This document shows positions 59,627-64,000 of a stretch of 64,000 nt of DNA, one piece after another (position 1 is the first letter of the stretch; each line of letters begins with the position of its first letter). The translations under genes were made by a program, and so were the position numbers. The stretch lies in the NCBI GenBank assembly GCA_002708845.1, contig PAPI01000039.1, positions 1-64,000 on the forward strand. Reading direction: 5' to 3'. This stretch comes from Leeuwenhoekiella sp. (lineage in GTDB: Bacteria > Bacteroidota > Bacteroidia > Flavobacteriales > Flavobacteriaceae). Below the pieces are notes generated by a model. It saw nothing but the letters and a program-made list of their open reading frames with translations. It did no database searches and was not told the DNA's origin.

Positions 59627-60172
59627 ATGAAAAAGACAATTTTCCTCTTATTCTGTATGTTTTTTATAATCTCCTGCAAAAGCGATGATGATAGTAATCT
59701 TTCCCCTATCGAACAACTTCCTTCAGAGAGTACCATCGGGGCGAACACAGCAGGCTGTTTGGTAAATGGGAAAGTTTTGATACCAAAGGGAAATGCAAAT
59801 GAATCTACACTAAGATGTCAATATGCTAAAAGAGGAGATGAATATACATTTATACTATTTATAAACGAAAATACTAATCCATCCAAATCTGTTCGACTTC
59901 TTTATAGTCAAAATTATCCTTTGACAGAAAATAAAGCGATCCCCTTAACAATTCCAAATGTCAAACAATCGAGTTGGGGAGATTATTTAATCTCTGCTGG
60001 TTCACTTGGTAGATTCTCTACTAATGAGAATTATAAGGGACAACTGCTAATTCTGGCTTTGGATGAGAAAAGACGAATTATTTCCGGCACATTCTCATTT
60101 AAAGCAGTCAATGATCAGGGTGAAATCGTCGAGGTCTCCGATGGCCGCTTTGATATGCGCTATATTCCTTAA
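59627..60172 (+). CDS. Small surface lipoprotein, paralogue 2 of 4
   Basis: 181 residues with signal MKKTIFLLFCMFFIISC and KSDDDSN after the cysteine. The N-terminal motif is weaker than in the other copies (LPSESTIGANTAGCLVNGKVLIP) and the C-terminal one is ISGTFSFKAVND...SDGRFDMRYIP. The internal part has one RVRL-like strand set (SVRLLYSQNYPLTE) not matching copies 1, 3 and 4 closely, so this is the most divergent member. 12 bases after copy 1 and 16 before copy 3, suggesting one transcript. Beta-sandwich-like by composition; function unknown. Confidence 0.8.
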   Translation: MKKTIFLLFCMFFIISCKSDDDSNLSPIEQLPSESTIGANTAGCLVNGKVLIPKGNANESTLRCQYAKRGDEYTFILFINENTNPSKSVRLLYSQNYPLTENKAIPLTIPNVKQSSWGDYLISAGSLGRFSTNENYKGQLLILALDEKRRIISGTFSFKAVNDQGEIVEVSDGRFDMRYIP

Positions 60173-60188
60173 TTTATAATCCTATTAA

Positions 60189-60716
60189 ATGAAAAAAGCG
60201 GTTTTCTTCTTATTCTATATGTTTTTAATAGTCTCCTGCAATAAGGATGACGATGGCTGTAGGGGAGTAGATTGTTTACCACCTAAAACACAGACTGGTG
60301 AAAATACGTTTGGCTGTCTTTTAGATGGTAAGCCTTTCATTCTTAAAGGAGGAGTAAACCCTCTTGATTGTGTATATCAATTAATTGATGGTAAATGGTA
60401 TTTTCAACTGCAAGGAAACAATGAAGATGAAAACTTTTTAGGAAGAGCAATCATAATCAATACTATTGATAAAGAAATAGAGGAAGGTGCTTCCTATGAT
60501 TTAGTTGAAGAGAAAGCTGGCAACGCTTATGCAATATTCAGTAACAATACCATTTTTTCATTTACAAGCAGTGAAAATCCAGGCGAATTGTATATCTCAA
60601 AGTTAGATATGTCAAATCAAATAGTATCTGGAACATTTTCATTTGAAATAGTTGATAATGAGGGCAATTTGCGCCGGATAACCGAAGGAAGATTTGATAT
60701 GAGATTTACACGATAA
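60189..60716 (+). CDS. Small surface lipoprotein, paralogue 3 of 4
   Basis: 175 residues. Signal ending VSC with NKDDDGCRGVDCLPPKTQTG. The cysteine-bearing insert CRGVDC is shared only with copy 4, whose DNA is identical over 43 bases here, while the following TQTGENTFGCLLDG is closest to copy 1, with only synonymous differences. The protein ends VSGTFSFEIVDNEGN...TEGRFDMRFTR. This mosaic pattern suggests conversion between neighbouring copies. The two extra cysteines could form a disulfide bond. No known catalytic motif. Confidence 0.8.
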   Translation: MKKAVFFLFYMFLIVSCNKDDDGCRGVDCLPPKTQTGENTFGCLLDGKPFILKGGVNPLDCVYQLIDGKWYFQLQGNNEDENFLGRAIIINTIDKEIEEGASYDLVEEKAGNAYAIFSNNTIFSFTSSENPGELYISKLDMSNQIVSGTFSFEIVDNEGNLRRITEGRFDMRFTR

Positions 60717-60727
60717 AATATTATAAA

Positions 60728-61255
60728 ATGAAATGGAAAATTTTCCTCATTATCTTTACCTGTTTCCTAATCTCCTGCAATAAGGATGACGATGGCTGTA
60801 GGGGAGTAGATTGCTTACCTATCGCGACGCAAACGGGAGCAGGTACTTTTGGGTGTTTGGTGAATGGGGAACCTTTTGTGGATAATAGTGGAAGATTTAA
60901 TTGTTTTTATCAGCTAGTTGACAATAAATATTATTTTAATATCTCTCCAACATTCAAAAGTAAAAAACTTGTCGAGCTTGATTTGGGTAGCATAGGAATC
61001 GATTTGGAAAAAATAAAAAAATTTTCATTAAATGATTTTTCTAGTGGCGAAGGTGGTGGTGCGGCCTTTTTTATATCAGGTGAAGGTCGAAATATTTCAA
61101 CCAATTCAAATTATACTGGAAATTGCATCATTAATAAATTTGATAACGAAAACAATATTGTTTCAGGAACTTTTGAATTTCAGGTGTTTGACGAAATTAC
61201 GCAAACCTTATACACAATTACCGAAGGCCGCTTTGACGCCAAATTCACGGAGTAA
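60728..61255 (+). CDS. Small surface lipoprotein, paralogue 4 of 4
   Basis: 175 residues. Signal MKWKIFLIIFTCFLISC followed by NKDDDGCRGVDCLP, then IATQTGAGTFGCLVNGEPFVD, a beta-rich body with a low-complexity glycine stretch (SGEGGGAAFF) and the end VSGTFEFQVFDE...TEGRFDAKFTE. It starts 11 bases after copy 3. The array ends 213 bases before the convergent PEP carboxykinase terminator region. A sense-frame alternative product is not supported. Confidence 0.8.
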   Translation: MKWKIFLIIFTCFLISCNKDDDGCRGVDCLPIATQTGAGTFGCLVNGEPFVDNSGRFNCFYQLVDNKYYFNISPTFKSKKLVELDLGSIGIDLEKIKKFSLNDFSSGEGGGAAFFISGEGRNISTNSNYTGNCIINKFDNENNIVSGTFEFQVFDEITQTLYTITEGRFDAKFTE

Positions 61256-61361
61256 TTTTTAAGAAATTTATATTTAGTTAATAAGAATCAGCTACTCAGA
61301 TATAACTTATACATAAGAATAAGTCAGTTTATTGAGCTGAAACTAAATTTGTTTCGAGCAT

Positions 61362-61395
61362 AAAAAAAAGCAGTTGTAACTTAATACAACTGCTT
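61362..61395 (-). terminator. Terminator of pckA
   Basis: AAGCAGTTGTA (61368-61378) and TACAACTGCTT (61385-61395) form an 11-base perfect stem with a 6-base loop. On the minus strand a run of eight T (complement of 61362-61369) follows. It lies 74 bases past the pckA stop. It may also stop readthrough from the lipoprotein array. Confidence 0.85.
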
Positions 61396-61468
61396 CATTG
61401 AAAATGGAGTGAGGGAACTATAATCACTCGATCTCTGGGCAGGGAAAACCAAAAAGGAATAAAATCAA

Positions 61469-63088
61469 TTAAAAATCAAAACGCTGTGGACCTCCTCGCC
61501 GAATGTCTTCATTAGCGTAAGATTCAAATTTTTCAAAGTTTTTACGGAACGCATTTGACAGTTTAAACGCGGCCTTGTAATATGCTGCATCATCATCCCA
61601 GGTTTTACGTGGACTCAATACCTCATCAGGAACTCCGGGGCAGGTTCTGGGTTGCGCAACTCCAAATACGGAATGAATATGGTAGTTTTCATATTTATAT
61701 TCAGGATCAATGCTTCCATCAAGAATTGCATTAATCATAGCTCTTGTATATTTAAGTTTTATACGTGTACCTACGCCGTAAGCACCTCCGGTCCATCCGG
61801 TATTGATCAACCATACAAGAGCACCGCTGCGCTTGATTTTCTCATTTAACATTTCGGCATACTTGGTGGGGTGTAAAGGCATAAAAGGGGCTCCGAAACA
61901 AGCTGAAAATGAGGGGAGGGGTTCTACAATTCCTGCTTCGGTACCGCCAAGTTTTGATGTGTATCCTGAAATAAAGTGATAGGCAGCCTGACTTGCAGTC
62001 AGTTTTGAAACGGGCGGTAATACGCCAAAAGCATCTGCGGTAAGGAAAAAGATATTTTTTGGGGTGCCTGCTACAGAGGGGATCTGTATATTGTCAATAT
62101 GGTTAATGGGATAACTTACCCGGGTATTTTGAGTAATCGAGGTATCTTCAAAATCGACTACCCCATTTTCATCCATAATTACGTTTTCTAAAATAGCACC
62201 TTTCTTAATCGCGCCATAAATTTCGGGTTCCTGCTCTTCAGAAAGATTGATCACTTTTGCATAGCAACCGCCTTCAAAATTAAAAACACCGTTTTCTGAA
62301 GTCCAGCCGTGCTCATCATCACCGATTAGCTTCCGATTTTGGTCTGTAGAAAGCGTTGTCTTACCGGTGCCCGAAAGGCCAAAAAAGATTGCGGTATCGC
62401 CATCCTCTCCCACATTTGCAGAACAATGCATGGGCAGTGCATCCCTGTAAACGGGTAAGATAAAATTCAATGCTGAGAAAATACCTTTTTTGATTTCGCC
62501 GGTATACCCGGTTCCTCCTATTAGTGCAATTTTCTTTGTGAAATTTAATATTGCAAAATTATGTTGTCTGGTACCATCTACTTCCGCATCAGCCATAAAG
62601 CCGGGAGCATTGATAACCGTCCACTCCGGGGTAAAATCTTTAAGCTCATCTTCAGTAGGTCTTAAAAACATATTATAGGCAAACATGTTAGACCAGGGGT
62701 ATTCATTGATTACCCTTATGTTCAAACGATACTCTTTTTCTGCACATGCATAAGCATCCCTAACATAAAGTTCCTTATCATTCAGATATTCAATTACCTT
62801 ATCATAAAGCGCATCAAAAGCATCACTTTCAAAAGGAATATTAATGTTACCCCACCATACTCTATTTGCAGTAATATCATCTTTTACGATAAAACGATCC
62901 ATAGGTGACCTGCCGGTGAACTCTCCCGTATTTACAGCAAGAGCTCCAAGGGAGGATTCTTTGCCCATGCCTTTGTCAATTGTGATTTCATGCAATTGCT
63001 CAGGACTTAACTGATAGTGTATGTTTTGGTGTGTAATTCCGTATTCAATTAAAGATGGAGATTTGTCTGATTTGACCTGATCTATCAT
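61469..63088 (-). CDS. pckA: Phosphoenolpyruvate carboxykinase (ATP)
   Basis: 539 residues, the usual size. Motifs: TGRSPMDRFIV, RTVN-like region NRVWWGNINIPF, MHCSANVGEDGDTAIFFG, the P-loop GLSGTGKTTLS, LIGDDEHGW, NTRVSYPINHI, and TAYHF-type AYHFISGYTSKLGGTEAG, all standard for ATP-dependent PEPCK. It converts oxaloacetate to PEP for gluconeogenesis, or the reverse. Its presence next to fucose and uronate genes, whose products enter at pyruvate level, is plausible physiologically, but it is a housekeeping gene. It is preceded by a 273-bp spacer and ended by a strong hairpin. Confidence 0.97.
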   Translation of the reverse strand: MIDQVKSDKSPSLIEYGITHQNIHYQLSPEQLHEITIDKGMGKESSLGALAVNTGEFTGRSPMDRFIVKDDITANRVWWGNINIPFESDAFDALYDKVIEYLNDKELYVRDAYACAEKEYRLNIRVINEYPWSNMFAYNMFLRPTEDELKDFTPEWTVINAPGFMADAEVDGTRQHNFAILNFTKKIALIGGTGYTGEIKKGIFSALNFILPVYRDALPMHCSANVGEDGDTAIFFGLSGTGKTTLSTDQNRKLIGDDEHGWTSENGVFNFEGGCYAKVINLSEEQEPEIYGAIKKGAILENVIMDENGVVDFEDTSITQNTRVSYPINHIDNIQIPSVAGTPKNIFFLTADAFGVLPPVSKLTASQAAYHFISGYTSKLGGTEAGIVEPLPSFSACFGAPFMPLHPTKYAEMLNEKIKRSGALVWLINTGWTGGAYGVGTRIKLKYTRAMINAILDGSIDPEYKYENYHIHSVFGVAQPRTCPGVPDEVLSPRKTWDDDAAYYKAAFKLSNAFRKNFEKFESYANEDIRRGGPQRFDF

Positions 63089-63361
63089 AAGAAGTGTTTT
63101 TAGTTATTTTAGGTGTAGCTGATAAGCGAAAACGTTTGCTAAACCCAATATTCTTTTAATCTCTTTATTATAGGATGCAGGTTTTGGTAAATACCCCTAT
63201 CCATTTTGGAATGAATCTCGAAGTAAAGCTTCCGGAAACGTTAACAGCCAGACGGATTTTTACGGTCTCTAACAACACTAAATCAGTATCAATACGTTAC
63301 TACAGCACAAAATTCAGGTCGTTTTCAGGATCTTTCTTGCAAAAAGTCCGTTTGTCAACCC
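63089..63361. other. Spacer between pckA and the dehydrogenase gene
   Basis: A 273-base stretch without a convincing gene. It should hold the pckA promoter. AAACGTTT (63130-63137), within GCGAAAACGTTTGC, is a palindrome with central CG about 42 bases before the pckA start and could be a LacI-type catabolite site. A plus-strand frame at 63175-63459 overlaps the next gene and looks spurious. No terminator hairpin was recognised. Confidence 0.4.
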
Positions 63362-64000
63362 TTATTTGGTTTTTATGTTTTGAATTAAAGCATCTGTTAC
63401 GCCTACAGTTGAAGCATTTCCGCCTAAATCTGGCGTTAAAACTTTACCCTCACCCGTAAGTTTCTCAATGGCATTTTCTATCAGTTCAGCAGCTTCATGT
63501 TCACCAAAATGCGTCAACATCATCGCCGCAGTCCAAACAGAAGCGATGGGATTTGCAACATTCTTACCAGCAATATCTGGTGCGCTGCCGTGTACGGGTT
63601 CAAACATGCTCGGAAACTCTTTTTCCAGGTTTAAATTGGCCCCAGGGGCAATACCCATACCACCTATTACAGCAGGCCCCAAATCGGAAAGGATATCACC
63701 AAAAAGATTGCTTGCTACAACTACATCAAATTCGTGAGGTCTTGTTACAAAATGAGCGGTCAGAATATCTATGTGAAACTGAGATTGTACTACGTCTGGA
63801 TACAATTTACCTATGGCCTTAAATCGCTCGTCCCAATAGGGCATGGTGTGAATGATACCATTGGATTTGGTTGCACTCGTCAACTTCTTATTTCTTTTGT
63901 TTGCCAATTCGTACGCATACTTCATTACCCGGTCAACCCCTCGTTTTGTAAATATGCTCTCCTGCACGACCAACTCATGTTCAGTACCTTCATTCAACCT
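63362..64000 (-). CDS. D-malate/tartrate/isopropylmalate-type dehydrogenase, C-terminal part (cut by window edge)
   Basis: About 212 C-terminal residues; the N-terminus lies past the window. Motifs: ESIFTKRGVDRVMKYAYELA, TSATKSNGIIHTMPYWDERF, HIDILTAHFVTRPHEFDVVV, ASNLFGDILSDLGPAVIGGM, FEPVHGSAPDIAGKNVANP and a C-terminal LGGNASTVGVTDAL. These belong to the isocitrate/isopropylmalate dehydrogenase family. The RRGV- and PYWDER-type segments resemble the D-malate and tartrate dehydrogenase branch rather than LeuB. It oxidatively decarboxylates a 2-hydroxyacid with NAD+. Precise substrate is open. It is transcribed toward pckA, with 273 bases between them, so probably a separate unit. Confidence 0.88.
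   Translation of the reverse strand, partial: RLNEGTEHELVVQESIFTKRGVDRVMKYAYELANKRNKKLTSATKSNGIIHTMPYWDERFKAIGKLYPDVVQSQFHIDILTAHFVTRPHEFDVVVASNLFGDILSDLGPAVIGGMGIAPGANLNLEKEFPSMFEPVHGSAPDIAGKNVANPIASVWTAAMMLTHFGEHEAAELIENAIEKLTGEGKVLTPDLGGNASTVGVTDALIQNIKTK

Noticed and set aside
59078..61255. CRISPR-like or satellite repeat
   Set aside because: The repetition is that of whole paralogous genes of about 530 bp, with no short regular repeats and spacers.
63130..63137. AAACGTTT as a firm LacI-family site before pckA
   Set aside because: Only 8 bases of symmetry and a core unlike CAATCGATTG; it may occur by chance.
63175..63459. 94-codon plus-strand frame near the window end
   Set aside because: Overlaps the end of the dehydrogenase gene on the other strand and shows no motif.

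Overview
The window looks like a chromosomal stretch from a carbohydrate-degrading member of the Bacteroidota, most likely a Flavobacteriaceae species. Evidence: three SusC/SusD-type pairs, a hybrid two-component sensor/AraC protein, lipoproteins with acidic residues right after the lipobox cysteine, A/T-rich spacers, few Shine-Dalgarno sequences, and a FG-GAP/ASPIC lipoprotein. Genus cannot be told from sequence alone. No rRNA, tRNA, CRISPR, phage or insertion sequence was seen.

Layout. (1) 1-4777: a minus-strand operon (GH28-type beta-helix enzyme, Na+/solute symporter, myo-inositol oxygenase cut by the window edge) divergent from a FadR-type GntR regulator. (2) 4936-9718: a SusC/SusD pair. 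A near-identical palindrome (TATGTAG-N-ACATA) lies before both this pair and the GH28 operon, so one regulator, probably the GntR protein, may control both. (3) 10004-22347: an L-fucose module in two divergent arms with two AraC regulators between them. It holds two GH29 fucosidases, a fucose permease, a mutarotase, candidate fucose dehydrogenases, fuconolactonase, fuconate dehydratase, 2-keto-3-deoxy-fuconate dehydrogenase and a FAH-family hydrolase: a full non-phosphorylating route from L-fucose to pyruvate and lactate.

(4) 22952-54245: a glucuronoxylan utilisation locus. The plus arm starts with the order SusC-SusD-SusC-SusD-lipoprotein-GH10, which matches the xus core of gut Bacteroidetes. 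A second transcription unit follows with GH10, GH43, GH43-CBM6 and a CE15 glucuronoyl esterase. The minus arm has the hybrid two-component regulator and the operon GH67, SDR reductase, mannonate dehydratase, GH115, preceded by a LacI regulator. The palindrome CAATCGATTG occurs twice before GH67 and once before the second GH10, 17 kb away, so the LacI protein probably ties both arms together. A 21-bp-period direct repeat before the xus operon is a candidate site for the hybrid regulator.

(5) 54370-61255: a large FG-GAP/ASPIC lipoprotein, a stand-alone sensor-type propeller lipoprotein, and four tandem paralogous small lipoproteins of unknown role. (6) 61469-64000: central metabolism, PEP carboxykinase and the C-terminal part of a D-malate/tartrate-type dehydrogenase.

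Together: surface enzymes cut (glucurono)xylan and fucosylated or uronate-containing glycans, SusCD complexes import oligosaccharides, periplasmic enzymes finish them, and glucuronate, fucose and perhaps inositol or galacturonate are oxidised to pyruvate-level products. Xylose isomerase, uronate isomerase and the KDG kinase/aldolase steps are not in the window.
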